Shown here one piece after another: positions 48,401-61,448 of a stretch of DNA of 64,000 bases (positions are counted from its first letter, which is position 1; each line of letters starts with the position of its first letter). The DNA lies in contig NC_083383.1 in NCBI RefSeq assembly GCF_031755915.1, positions 15,792,001 to 15,856,000 on the forward strand, given 5' to 3'. The notes beneath the pieces are model-generated. The model did not search any database and was not told the DNA's origin. It saw only the letters and a list, made by a program, of their open reading frames with translations. The position numbers and the translations under genes were made by a program. Origin of the DNA: Ziziphus jujuba. Taxonomy: Eukaryota; Streptophyta; Magnoliopsida; Rosales; Rhamnaceae.

Positions 48401-51400
48401 TGACTCACACAAACACTTATCCATTGTAGGATTATTTTCCATGCTACGGATGCATACATAAAATATAATAGCGTGTTATATAGTTTAATCATGTTTGTTA
48501 TTGAATATTGTTTTAGCTTTTTTTCCCTTTCAGGGGCATTGATTGTTATAATGTTGCGTTAAAATGATTAGGTTGTTGATATGATCGGGTTGAATTTGTA
48601 TCATTTTACTTCACACCATTTCGCCTTATTGTTGATTCCTACCTTGTTGCCAAAAATATAAAAATAAAAATGATTCCTAAAACGTAAAGTGAAACTATTG
48701 ATTTTTCATTATCCAAAAAAATATTTATATTTTTTATTTGTTTATCAAGAATTGCACGGATTAACTATAGGGTATTAGCATTCAAAAAAAATAGTGGCTT
48801 TGTTATTGATTTGTCCCTTAAAAAATAAAATCATTTAAGATCTCAATCATGTAAATTGTCCTCTATCTATTGTTTTTATAAAACATAATGTTATATACCA
48901 CAGAGGATGTGATTGTCAAACAAATAAGTAACATTAAGGTTTAAAAATTTTAATATTCAAGGAAATATCGAGTATTTAAAATATAAAAATAGTTATAAAA
49001 ATATTAAAAAAATATATTGAATATCAGATAAAAATTTATTAAAAAAATTATGAAAATAGATGGAAATTTATTTTTAAAAAATATTTTTTTATTAAAATTT
49101 TAGAATTAACTTCTTTAATCAAGCTATTATCAAATTGATTATAGAAATTGCTAAAATATTGAATGAATATTATATTTCTCTTTATAGATTTATTTATAGT
49201 AAGCCTTAATAATTATAAATAAATTATTATAAATAAAAATATGCAAAAAAATATAATTTTGATAAAATTATTTATTAATTAAGATATATAAAATAATTAT
49301 TACAATTACATTATATTTCACAAATATCATTTTAATACCACATAAAACTATTTAGTAGTTGAAAATTATGAGTCTCGTCGTCATTCTCATTTTAAAATGT
49401 AAAGTACAATATGTAATTATTAAAATATATATTTTTTTAATAATTTTGCATGTAATTGTTAATATATCAACTATATGGATATGATATAGTTGACATATGT
49501 AATAGTTAAATATGGTTGTCTTTGATGATAATCGTTTTATAATATTAATAAAAATAATATGAATACTGATTATTCAGAATATTGTATTTCCATATTATTA
49601 TTTTATGTTATAATTTTCTATTATTATATAATCAACTATTAACATATAATTATGGGATGCTAATGAATCCTCTCCATACAAAATATATGACAAAGATATA
49701 TACTTTATCGATGAATAAAACCTATCAAGATTATCCAATTCAATTTATTTTGTTATGCTTATATCATTAAATGTATGGAATGGAAGCCAATTAAAAGGTT
49801 TAAAAAAACAAAAAAAAAAAAAAACCTATTAGTGAAAAAAAAAAGTTAAAAAAAAGTATCAATAAAGTTAATTTGGCAAAAAAGTTTAACTAAACATAAA
49901 TAATATTTATAAATTTGTTTTGACAAAAAATTTTAAAAATTATGAAAATTAAATTTCATAAATATTTTCAAATTTTCTATGGAAATTTCAATGAAATTTT
50001 ATAAACTTTCATGAAAATTATGGATTTTTTAATTAAATTGTTAAAAATTCGATATGAATATTTTATCTGAAATTTTCATAAAATTATAGAGAAATATTGA
50101 AAATTTTGATAAATATATGAAAAGTATATCCATTTCTATATGGGATCTAAAATTCCTTTTCATATATTGGAAAAACAGAAATTTCATGAAAATTTTACAT
50201 AAAGTTTCAATTTTTTAACCCATGACATGAGTAACATAACTAATCATCGTAACAATATCATGTGTATGTTTATAAGTGATTATAAATTATCTAAAATCAC
50301 TAAAAGCAGTTTCCATAGTATTTAGCAAGTATATATATAATCAATTTTAAGTAAAATTTATTTTATTAAAATTTTTTTTACTTTTTATGACTATTGGATT
50401 ATATCAATTGGTCGGACCTTATATTTTGATTGAGAATCCAAATGAAATTTATTTAAGGATCATTTGAAGCTCACTATATAGATATAATTTATTTGATAAT
50501 TATGTTTCTAGAAAATCATCTATTTGATGATTTTATAATAAATTATTTTCTAGAGAGAGTAATACATAAGAAATAATTTCAAAACCACCTCTAAGTAGAA
50601 AGTAAAATCACGTATTTAATGATTTTTAAGAACATACTTTTTTAGAGGAAAAGTGATTCATATGGAATAATTTCCAAACTGGCTCTAAGTAGTAAGTTAA
50701 CACTCATAAGTGAAGACAATGAAATGGCAAAAAACTGTTTACCAAATGATGTATAATTATTTTTAATTACCAATAATGCTAAACTAATTAACGTGATAGA
50801 TGGTGTGATAATATTTAATTAATCTATTTTTTAATATATTTATATATATTTAAACTATATAAATATATCAACCAATAATATAAACATATGTCATTTGATA
50901 AATATTTTGGATATACATTTTAATACCTGAGCATTAATGTACTATTAGATCATTTGAACTTTTACATAGACCTTATTAGCTCGTTTGAACTTTCTAGTCA
51001 AAAAGTACTTACCACGTTTGGGATCAGTACATCTATGCAGAAGAAAGAACATGTATATCCGATGTACTGAAATTTTTCTCGTTTGTGAAAGGAAAGCATC
51101 AGAAATTTGTTACCAATATTCCTCCTACCCTTTAATTTATTCACCTTCTAGATTTTATATGATGCAGAAAACATAGTGGTTGGCTTAAAACAAAATTGAT
51201 GGTTCAAGAGTTTAAATATCAACGAATTATGTGGAAAACAGTACATTTTATTTATTTGTTTTATTTATTTATTTATGTTTTGTTGAGTATGGGTGAAATA
51301 GTACTATTGTTTTTTGGTGAAGTAAAAATGCATTTTTTTTTTTTTTTTTTTTATGATTAAACAATGGATCTCCCAATGAGATTTATCAGCTTAAAAATGA

Positions 51401-52458
51401 CTTGAATCAGCATACTGTTCTCAAATTTACCTTACAATCTTATTGGGGTCCGGACAAACGATATGAAGCATGTATAGTCAAATCAATAAAAGGTTATGTA
51501 TAATGTATTCACAGGGTTCATAAGCACATACAATTCGGTCAACTAAAATATAAATGTCTTATATTTTGCAAATTAGACGACGCATTTTCTACGTAGATTT
51601 TCTTTTGAATAGAAAGATAAACTTTAAAATATTGGGTTAATTGCAAAATATTATATATATATATATATATATATGTTTGATAATTATCAATCTTTCACAG
51701 TTTTTGGAGAAGAAGATGTAAGCCAAAAAGTTCTTTCAAAAAAAATAATAATAATAATAGTAATAAAATGAAAGGTGTAAACCAAAAAGTAAATAAATAA
51801 AGAAAGATACACAATAAAATATTAAGTTTTTGACACTAATATCCATGTAACTTCAACTTTTTTATACTTTATTTCCTGTAATTATGAATTAGCACCAACA
51901 TACCTATGAAGTTTGTAAATACTGTTAAATTATGTTAACCAAAACTGTAGAATCTACTCACATATGGTGTACATGCATAAAAATTTACAATGTAAAAGTT
52001 TTTAACTTATGCTATATAATTAATAAATTTTAAAAGATATTGACGCTAATTTGATATTACAAAAAATAATTTGCAAGATTATTGAACACATCGGTGCCAA
52101 AGACCGTAAAATATTAAAACAAGTTCATTTCATTTTCATAAAAGGAAATTAAGACCAATTAATGATTAATAGAATTAATCGGCCATACCTTTGAAGTCCG
52201 TCAATTAGTGTTAAACAGTTTCATATTAAAAATCATGTCTTGGCTTAGAATTCAGGTAAAAAAGCATAGTTCTTGAATATCTATGTTATTTTCTTTTTCT
52301 TTTTGTATTTTAATATAATCTGGGAATTTGGCTATGAAAACTGTATAAATATTGACAAAGTTTTCGCCATGTTCATGCTCACCATCTTCAATGCGTTGCT
52401 GACTCCTACTAATTGTCATAAGAAAAGCTCACGGATTGGCAATTATGACCACGAAGTC

Positions 52459-52459
<1 letters not shown>
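44136..52459. other. Gene-poor A+T-rich intergenic region
   Basis: No supportable gene on either strand. (TA)n tracts lie at about 44925-44946, 45383-45412 and 51650-51673, and an (AAT)n tract at 51748-51765. 46000-46130 has a TATA-like CTATAAATAGG without a gene. 50490-50700 contains an internally duplicated module (TGATTTT ... CTCTAAGTAG). 47740-47890 is a small G+C-richer island described separately. Confidence 0.6.
47750..47890. other. G+C-richer island with ACGT motifs
   Basis: In otherwise A+T-rich DNA it contains GACGTGT, ACGACGTTGACGTG, GCGGCCGC (47827-47834) and TCACGTGAA. It also has a short direct repeat GTATGATGGGACC (47740, 47765). It looks like a promoter or first-exon fragment, but no reading frame supports a gene. 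Confidence 0.35.

Positions 52460-52501
<42 letters not shown>
52460..52501. repeat. Poly-A tract (42 bp)
   Basis: Follows a non-repetitive stretch (about 52270-52459). It could be a retroposon tail, but no source gene or target duplication was recognised. Confidence 0.9.
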
Positions 52502-52504
<3 letters not shown>

Positions 52505-53136
52505 ATTCAAATAGAGTCCTCTTTAATATTCTTTAAAGCGTTTTCCACAAGATCTCTTTAAGAACGAGAATATGACAGCGCTTGATAAGATGAATATTTG
52601 TTTTTAATCAACATGAAAATAACACCAATCAAGACCAGGGAGTCTTGGATGCACGCAAAGACCATAGTAAAGGTAAAAAGCTATTAAAAACTTCATTCGT
52701 ACATCCTGTATGAGCTGCTGACTTGATGAATGAAAGCTTCCAATAATATTGTAGTTCAATGATATTTAGCATTTTCAGTTTATAATTGAAACAAATCCCA
52801 TGAAATTTTCACCAATTCAACAATTTTAACACTAGGGAGATAAACAATCATCGAATTTAGCATAGGAGAACATGGGAACTATATTAGTTAAGACACATTA
52901 AGTAAAAAACTCCTGGTAACTGATTTTTATAATAAGCTTAAGCATACTCTGCAAACATTTAACCTGTTTTTGGATCTCACATAGAATCATATATGCATAA
53001 AACTAGTTAAACCATCCAACAATTTTTTACAGTGTTTTCTAAGGTCCATCAAAAAGATCATATCCATGTCATACAAACTTACAGACAAGTCTACATATTG
53101 CAAGACCACTCTCTCTGACTAAATGAGATTTATCTC

Positions 53137-53229
53137 AATCACCACCCACTTGCCTCTTCCATGAGTCAGAACATTCTCCCTACTAATCAGAACGGTCTAA
53201 TCACCACCCACTTGCCTCTTCCATGAGTC
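53137..53229 (-). repeat. 31-bp direct repeat duplicating the RPB6 C-terminal codons
   Basis: 53137-53167 is identical to 53199-53229, which encodes the last residues before the RPB6 stop. The period is 62 bp. The extra copy lies in the 3' UTR just after the stop. Confidence 0.9.
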
Positions 53230-55663
53230 TTCCACAATCAATTCGTCGACTCCCCAGTCCTCATAACTAGAAAGTTTATATCCCCCAAAACGACAGTTAC
53301 TACTTTAGAATTCACACTATTACAAAGAACAAAAAGGGAGAAAGGCAGCATGTTTAAGAACATGATGCCCAAAAAAATGCAACCTGAACTAAGAACCTCA
53401 CCTTCCATCAGGCAGGTAGCGGCGTATGGTAAAGGGAATCTTCCGCTCACGCAGTTCCTTCATAGCAATCTTAACAAAGATAAACTCAATAAATTATATA
53501 TACATGTAACATGAAAGGAAAAAATATTAAACTAGTAGCATTTTAAGCAAGATGCTATCTCATTTGGCACAGATGCATTTGGCATATACTAGTACAGAAT
53601 AGTAAAAGGGAAAACAAAATTTGCTATCAGACACAACCGAGGATGATTGATTGCAAAAGAGATATTACAGCCTCACATTCTAATCATATATTAGATTAGG
53701 TTTTATTACATAGGCAAACAAAATTTGCTGTCAGACACAATATTCTTTTGAAACAGCACAACTGAAGATGAGGGCTCACAGAAGAGATATTACATATGCA
53801 CTGCCTAATCATATGTTAGATTACGTCTTATCATAAAGATGTCTAGGATTCTGTCACATCATAAGGAAGCTTAACATATTGCTAAGCATATGTACTAATC
53901 TACCAAGTTCTCAAAATGTGGATCGAATTGTATATCACAACATAACCATTTTTAGCTCTAATATTGTGTGCATATGTCATTTATAGTTATATAATATAAA
54001 AAACCAATATGATAGACCATGCCCAACGTTATTAAATCAATATACAAGGTTTAAAAACTTTCTAACAGTAATTCATATTTCAATCATTAATTTTTTAAAT
54101 GTGAATCATCATCACCACCTCTAAATAACAAGAAACTTAACTTCCTAATTCTGAAGTAGCAACACAGAGTTACAATAAACCTAATATATTTAACAAAAAA
54201 GAGGGCTATCTTAATAATTTTTGGTGTATAGTATAATGCATATATTTCAGTACTAAGCAATTTCTGTATTGCACAATACCCTGAAATTTCCAATACAAGT
54301 ATGTTACATTATGTTTTCTGTCTAAAACAACAGGCATCATCTTTCATGCAATACTAACAACCATCTACGCGTAGTAGACAAAAAGCACTTAAAGAAAACA
54401 AAATCATGCAGAATCTTACTTCGAGTGGGTCAGTCTCACCCTCCAACTCAACCATTACAGGTGCATTCATGCTGCCCATTCAGAAGAAAAAAATCATCAA
54501 ACATAAATAAAACTTGATTGACAAAACATTAGCCTTGTAGTTCAGGACAACTACCTGATCTGCAGAGCACGTGTACCTAAGATTCTAGCTCGCTCATATT
54601 TGGTCATAAATTTTGAAGTTTTATGCGGTCCCTCAACTTGTTCCTGTTCTTCTTTATCATCTGTTTCAATGGTTTCCCCAGGAATCTCATCAGTGTTATT
54701 GTTTTCTACATCTTCCTCTACACCTTCCTGTCCATCATCATAGTTTATTATTTCTTCTTAAAAACAAATATAATATCAATTTCTTTTTTTTTTTTTTTTT
54801 TTTTTGGAGTTTTTCGAAAACTCAAAACAAGAAATTTACAAAGTTCCTTACTTCAATCTCAGGCTCTGGTGGCTCATCCTCGTATCTGTGGAAAAAAAAA
54901 AATATATATATATATATATATATGTTAAGTCATAAAACTATTTAATAATATGAGACAATGTCAATAATTCATCACTCGAACCCAAAAAGGAATGGCATAA
55001 TAAGTTTAAAATTAAAAACTTTTTCTTCTTACAACATAACTTGACACATAAAATCCTACTAAGTTAACATTTTGCTTGACAAACTTTTAACACATAAGGG
55101 CCTGAACGTTAACAATAAAAATAATGAACTAAGAAAATATGCATTCTAACACAGATACATTAAATTTGACATTACATAATAATAATAATAATAAGTTACA
55201 GAACCCGAAAATGTGTATTTAATCTTAGCTTTTATCAGAAGCTCTTTTTTGTGGAAAATAATTCTTAGTGACAACTACTACGCTTTAAAAGATATTACCT
55301 AAAACTTGTTTCTTTCAGTAAATAGAGTGGAAAAGAGTCGTTTCCATCGGGAATTACTCTTAAAGGGGAATTTATGAAACCCTAGGTCTACAGAATTTGG
55401 TAAGCGCGTTTTAACTCAATTTTAGTTAAATATTAGTTTGATTATGGTAATTTTGATTTCTTAAAGCTCAAATAACGAGTAAGAAAACAGAAGGATTATG
55501 AGTAAAAGATTTTCCTCAACTTTTTTTCTTCCGAGAAATTGACAGTGAAGAGGGAAAAAAAAAAAAAAAAAAAGGCCGAAACTTTGAGACAAAATATAAA
55601 TGTCGGTGAGAGAAAGAAGGAGTAGTACCCCATATCTATCTCGTTGTAATCGTCGTCCGCCAT
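53197..55663 (-). CDS. NRPB6: RNA polymerase I/II/III (IV/V) shared subunit RPB6, six exons
   Basis: Exons (high to low): 55629-55663, 54852-54885, 54555-54727, 54420-54471, 53402-53469, 53197-53266. They total 432 bp, 143 residues, matching the family length of about 144. All five introns are GT-AG. The protein starts [20 protein letters not shown] with an acidic disordered N-terminus (to about residue 55). The conserved fold follows: [36 protein letters not shown] and [19 protein letters not shown]. It ends [11 protein letters not shown]6 stabilises the clamp region and largest subunit in the nuclear RNA polymerases and is essential. The gene looks intact. Intron 1 carries a telo-box (55377-55385). 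Assignment is secure. Confidence 0.96.
55377..55385 (+). promoter_or_regulatory. Telo-box in RPB6 intron 1
   Basis: AAACCCTAG lies about 245 bp inside the first intron of RPB6. Telo-boxes are common near starts of plant genes for the translation and transcription machinery and bind TRB/PURalpha-type factors. Function here is inferred from position only. Confidence 0.45.
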
Positions 55664-55699
55664 TGTTGATTGATTGAGGAAGAAGGTTTTACTTAAACC

Positions 55700-56040
55700 C
55701 TTGCCGAAAGTTGACAGAAATGGGCACAAAGTGACTCACGGCGAGAGCTTATAGTTCTTCTTCCCGTAATATATCAATCGGATGGGTCATTGGCTTGGGT
55801 GAACAAGGGCGCACCGTATTCAAATAGTCCGCTATGTTAACACAAATGAATCATTGACATGTTGCATAGATTTTATTTTATTTTATTTATTTATTTATTT
55901 ATTTAATTTTTGAAAATTACATGTTACATAGATTGAATGTGAATTACTTTATAGTCCCCAACGAATGCCTAGTCATCTGTATATCTTTATTAATTTAAAC
56001 ATTCGTTCTATTCTAATATATATTTATAAATCATTAAAAA

Positions 56041-56072
<32 letters not shown>

Positions 56073-58251
56073 AAACATCAAATCTAAAGCATAAACTAAC
56101 AAATATGAAAGGATCCAAACAAGCTAATTCATACACAACGAACAATTCAAGTTCCACAAAAAACTTCTACAACATTAGAATAACATAATTCAAGTTCCAA
56201 TTTAAATCACAAAAAAACATCTACAACATTACACTAACATAATCCAACTTCAAATATAAATTACATTATTCAGAGTTAAAATAACAATATTATCTAGTGT
56301 GATACACCTTATTTGAAATTTATAACTTAACAAATAAAACACTAACACCTAATAAAATTTTAATATTATATATATATATTGGTTATTTTGAAATATCAAA
56401 ATTAATAACTGATCCAGTCCAATTAAATTTCAAAAATTTTACTTCAATTCAATTAAATTGGAATGATTAAATAAAATTAGATTGGATTGAATTGCATCAG
56501 TCCATTTTAGTCCATTTTATTGAATTGGTTCTATTTTATTCACCCCTATATATAGATATAAAACAAAAAATCCGTTTTCATTTAAAAAAAATAGGAGGAA
56601 TAACATCTTTTTTAGGAAGAAAAAAAGGCTCAAATATCTAGACAATAAAAAATTGGTTAAGTTGGTAAACTATTCAAACTTATATTAGTAAAGTAGTAAA
56701 TTCTAAACATTAGGATGAGGGGATATTATTGTAAATATATGGAAGTATTATTATACATGACAAAAAAAAATTGATTCCTTCTTTCCCCAAATAACCAATA
56801 AAATGTTAAATAAAGCATTCTTAGCTAAAGCACGGTCATTTATAATCAAAGGCACAATTAAAATTTTATAAAATCTGCATGTTAAAATTTTAAAAATGTT
56901 ATTCAATTATATAATATTTTTTATTTTTTATTTGGCTTTTAACTATTAAAATCAATTAAGAAAAATTGAAAAATATGTCTATTTTAATAAATATATAAAA
57001 TTAAAATAAAATTAATGATGATTTTTCTAAAATATAAGTTTAAGTATAATTATAATAAAATTGAAAGAGTCTAATGAAATTTACTTTAAAACATCTCTAA
57101 TGACATACTATTTGAGCAATGCCATTGTCAAAAGAATATTGTTATATGTCATCAGTGGTGACTATCACCATTCTACGTAGCAGTAGGTATATGTATATAT
57201 ATGGATAAAAAAAATTTATATGGTAGTGGAACTCATATATATATAAAACCTATTTTAACATTAGATTCACCACCATATAGAATAGTGACAGTCACTATTG
57301 GTGACAAATAACATTATTCTTGTCAAAATATGCCATTTGTATTCCATTTTGCTTCTCTACGGACAAAATTTGCCATTTGTATTCCATTTGGCTTCTCAAC
57401 ATGATGACATTCGGGGTTAAAGGAACACTTTTTTGGTTCATATTAAATCCTTAGAGGTGCAACCCGATTGGTGTCGAATAAGCTCGACGAGTCAATAGTT
57501 TTGCAGAATACCCCTTTTTAAGTGAACTGTGGGAGGGAATTGCAAAATTTGGCCATTGCAAATTTGGTGTCAAATGGGCAAAATTTGGCATTGGACCGCT
57601 TTCATAAACTACGTGAACCCATGTCATTTAATGAATTAATTAATACTGTTTTTTTTTTAATTAGTAAAAAGTAATCAAAAGTATATCCAATTATCCAATT
57701 GCTATTTAATAAAATTTAAAATTTGGCATTTATATTCTTTTAATAATTGGCATTAGAACATAAATGGTAGTGAATGTTTACCATTAAAAAAAAAATTACT
57801 AGTATTAAAGTATAAAAATAACAATGCTAAAATAACATTTGCTATTGAAATTCTTAAATGTAACTTTTTCATCTTATGCAATCTTTGGTATGGCAGTAAT
57901 AAAATGAGAGTAAATTCACCTTGGATATAGGGCTCAAACCCAAGCTGAAAATCCTCTTTCCCAAATTTGTAATTAGAAAAAACTGGGCCCTTTGAAAGTG
58001 AAAACAATTTATTGCAGCCCAGGGCCCAATCTTTTAACAGCAGAGCAAAATGCATTCCATTAGAAAATTGGACTGAGTTCAATTTTCAATTAAAGGAACA
58101 AAATTGTCATATCTCTTACACAATTTTTATATAACTGTAAGTTGTAAAATGCATTTCGCTATATCTCTCATAGAAGTATAACTTGTACATTTTAATTTCG
58201 TTTTTAAAACTTTAAAAAAGTTAAAATTTATATAATCTAGAATTAGATTTA
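55700..58251. other. Intergenic region right of RPB6
   Basis: The RPB6 promoter presumably lies in 55664-55900; no clear TATA element was fixed. The rest is A+T-rich, with a long A tract at 56048-56070. 57310-57400 contains a 47-bp-period direct repeat (GCCATTTGTATTCCATTT). No gene supported. Confidence 0.5.
57119..57335. mobile_element. Hairpin MITE of about 215 bp
   Basis: The left arm TGCCATTGTCAAAAGAATAT pairs with the right arm ending CTTGTCAAAATATGCCA. Inner arms (GTGGTGACTATCACCATTCT / GAATAGTGACAGTCACTATT) also pair. The terminal duplication was not fixed. Confidence 0.6.
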
Positions 58252-58686
58252 GGGGTAAATTCAATCTACAATTTAATGGATTTAAAATGAATTATAGATT
58301 TTAAAAGATATGATGGATTATAATGTAATTTCATACATTTCATAAAAAGTTTATAAAAATCTAACAAAATCATTGGGATTAAACCTGGATTTCATATTGA
58401 CAATTTTCTTTATAATTTCACTATTAAAATCATTTCAAATCCATTAAAATCTATCATTTTTTAAAATCTTTTAAAATCAATGACTTTTTAAATACCATTA
58501 GATTTTAAAAAGAATTTACAAAGTCCTTGTTGAATACACTTGAATTTTAATGAACTTTCATAAAATTCATTAAAATCTGAATTGAATATCATTGAATTTG
58601 TATAAACTCATTTAAAATCTAAATCGAATACCTCCAGACTTTTAAATATTTTTAAAATCTTTCAAATTTTAAATTGAATACACCCC
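58252..58686. mobile_element. Tourist-type (PIF/Harbinger) MITE with TTA duplication
   Basis: 435 bp. Ends GGGGTAAATTCAATCT ... AAATTGAATACACCCC form imperfect inverted repeats. TTA flanks both sides (58249-58251, 58687-58689), the signature duplication of PIF/Harbinger elements. The body is rich in ATTTTAAAA words and it shares the family with 10344-10767. Confidence 0.8.
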
Positions 58687-58689
58687 TTA

Positions 58690-59610
58690 ATTTAGAACTA
58701 TTTTCACAAAAGTGAAAAATAAATAAAAAATAAAAATAAACAACCGCACAAAACAAGTGATTGATTTTTAAGGCCAACGGAGCTTGCCTTCTCTATAATT
58801 ACGTTACCCTTGTTTGTTCGGTAAAACAAACACAAGAATGGGATGATTCAATTTGGGAGAAGGATCCAGCAGGATAAACAATAAAGAGGGATTGGTCCGA
58901 CACAATGATGAGGTTAATTTGAGCCAAGCTAATAAACCAATTTTCCCTTTTTTTTTTCTTTTTTTTTTTTTGTATAGAATAAGAATGAGAAAATTTCCTT
59001 TGAACATGGATAGGGGTTTAGATGGATAAAGCCCAGCTTCATTATATTATATATAATCGAATAAAATATGAAATTGTTCTAGCTTGAGGACCACAATATA
59101 AAAGAAAAAAATATATAGATGTATGAATTTTTAATTTATAATATAGAATAATTCAAAATATAAAATAAAAAAAATTATTATACTAAAATGGTGAAAGCTA
59201 TAAAAGATACAACATAAATATAAAGAAAAAAGAACATGATATAAAGAAAATGGGTTAAAAAAAAATTTTAATTCTAAACAAGTTTGTTCTATTTAATATT
59301 TTGGCAAAAATTTTATGGATTTATTAAAGAAAAATAATTGTATATGAGTAAATTTAATTTTTAGACTAACTATTCAATTGATATATTTAACTAGCAGCAT
59401 CTATAAAGATATTTTTCCAAGGAAAAAAAAGGGCATCTATAAAGGTATGTAAAACCACATTTAAAAAACAAAAAAAAAAGCATATTAAGCACTTAAAATA
59501 AACAAATTAACTAAAAAACTAATACTAAAGCTAGGATAAAATATATTTACCTTGGTTTATTACTTTATTATTAAAAAAATACATAAATTTATTAATTGAG
59601 TTTATTATAA
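58690..59610. other. Intergenic, no gene seen
   Basis: A+T-rich, with a T-rich tract near 58945-58971. 58795-58900 is less biased and unrecognised. Confidence 0.5.
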
Positions 59611-61448
59611 TCTATATAATATATAAAAGTAGAAACGTATACGACACGTGTCAGCACATTGTTATTTCAAATTCCCTTTAAAAGCATTTTTTTTGTATTT
59701 AAATTATAAAATTATTTATTATTTATTATTTTTATTTATGATTTTATATTTTATGGTTATACCCAAATACATATAAAATATATTTTCACTTATATATTGT
59801 TTTCTTAATTACACATATTTTAAATATTTTTACCTATACAAATATATTTATATGGAAATTAATAAAGATATTTTTTATTTTAATTATATTTATAATCGTA
59901 TTTTTTATAATTGTATCCAAATATACATATACAAATTCCCTCCAAGAGCATTTTTTTATTTAAATTATAAAATTGTTTATTATTTATTATTTTTATTTAT
60001 GATTTTATGTTTTATGGTTGCACCCAAATATATATATATAATGTATTTTCATATATATTGTTTTATTAATTAAACATATTTTAAATATTTTTACATATAC
60101 AAATATGTAAAAATGGAAATTAATAAAGATATTTTTTATTTTAATTATATTTATAATCTTATCTTTTGTAGTTGTATTTAAATATACATACATATATATA
60201 TATATATATATATCCAAATATATGAGTAATAGATCAAACGGCTAGAGAGAGAAAGAGAGATATACAAATGACATTTTCCTACTGAAGAAACTTAGCTATT
60301 CTTTTTGGAAATGGATTTTCTCGAGAAGAAATAAAACTTCCATAGCAGCTTGGTGAGCAAAGAGAAGGAAAAAGAGAAACTTGTCCTTTCTCTGTTGTCT
60401 TGAGTTTCTCTCTTATTAAGCTCTTTTTGTGTAAAAAAAATGGTAGGGTTTTTGTTGGTTTATATGGAGAAAGCTAAAGAGAGAGATATGAATTTGAAAA
60501 AAAAAATGAAGGAAAAAAAAAAAGAGGTCGACTGGGTTTATGGAAAGAAATATAAGTGCTTCATATATTGACCTTTTTGAGGAGAGATTGTGTGCGTATG
60601 ACTATGTCAATGACTTTTTTCACGATGGTCATTTTTAGGTCTAGGCACATGGATTTTAAGGTTGTTTCCTTCTTCTATAGATATTTACCTTTCCCATGTT
60701 TCTATGATTCTTTTAAGTTGATAATTATAAGACCAAGCACAAGCCTTATAACCGAAAAATTATACTTGTCCAGATTATGCTGTATGAGTTCAACTTTAGG
60801 TATCTTCTATACACATAATTATATTTTGCTTCATTCAATTTTTTTCGCTTTTTCTTACATGGTTTAAGGGTAAGGGGTTACAGTTTTGTACACAGCTATT
60901 AAAAAAAAAAAAAAATATCATGTAATAACAAAATGTATAATTGGCTTTTCATTTTGCAGTGATATAATATAAATGACCCAGCTATTTACACTCTACAGCC
61001 AATGTAATTTTTATTTGTTTCTTTCATTTATTTGTTTATTTTCTTTCTGGTTAGGATAGAAAATTTTAATATATAAAAAATAAAAAAATACAAAATAAAA
61101 TAAGGAAATTAATTATTTGCAAATAATTAATTTAATAGATCAATATTTTTTAAATTTGAATTTAATAAATAATTTACCATACAAAGTAAAAATGTGTTTA
61201 TAGAGTAAATAATGATAATAATAATAATAAATAATTATATTATATAAAATAAGGATAAAAAGTATAATTAATTATAATGAGGATAAATAATTATGTCTAT
61301 CTTTTTTTTAATCATATGAAATTAATTGTCTCACATAAACAATAATAGTTTTATTATTAGATTTGAATATAAATAATTATTATAGATTATTTTTGAAATC
61401 ATTTATTATATTTACATATACCGTACATTACGCAGGGATTAATGCTAA
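59611..61448 (+). mobile_element. Non-autonomous Helitron-like element
   Basis: Begins TCTATATAATATATAAAAGT after an A. It ends with the hairpin-like CCGTACATTACGCAGG followed by TTAATGCTAA, i.e. a CTRR terminus about 9 nt after the hairpin, as in plant Helitrons. The base after the end is G, not the expected T. It contains a 256-bp tandem duplication near its 5' end and unrecognised, more balanced sequence at 60230-60840 that could be captured host DNA. No Rep/helicase. Confidence 0.5.
59690..60200 (+). repeat. Tandem duplication of about 256 bp
   Basis: 59690-59945 and 59946-60200 are colinear, both containing TTTATGATTTTAT.TTTTATGGTT and GGAAATTAATAAAGATATTT. It ends in a (TA)n tract. Confidence 0.75.

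Noticed and set aside
52270..52501. Processed pseudogene ending in poly-A
   Set aside because: No parent gene recognised and no flanking target duplication found.
57753..58082. 109-codon minus-strand open stretch
   Set aside because: It runs from a MITE-rich stretch through a GGGCCC-containing region with no family resemblance; composition and length do not support a gene.
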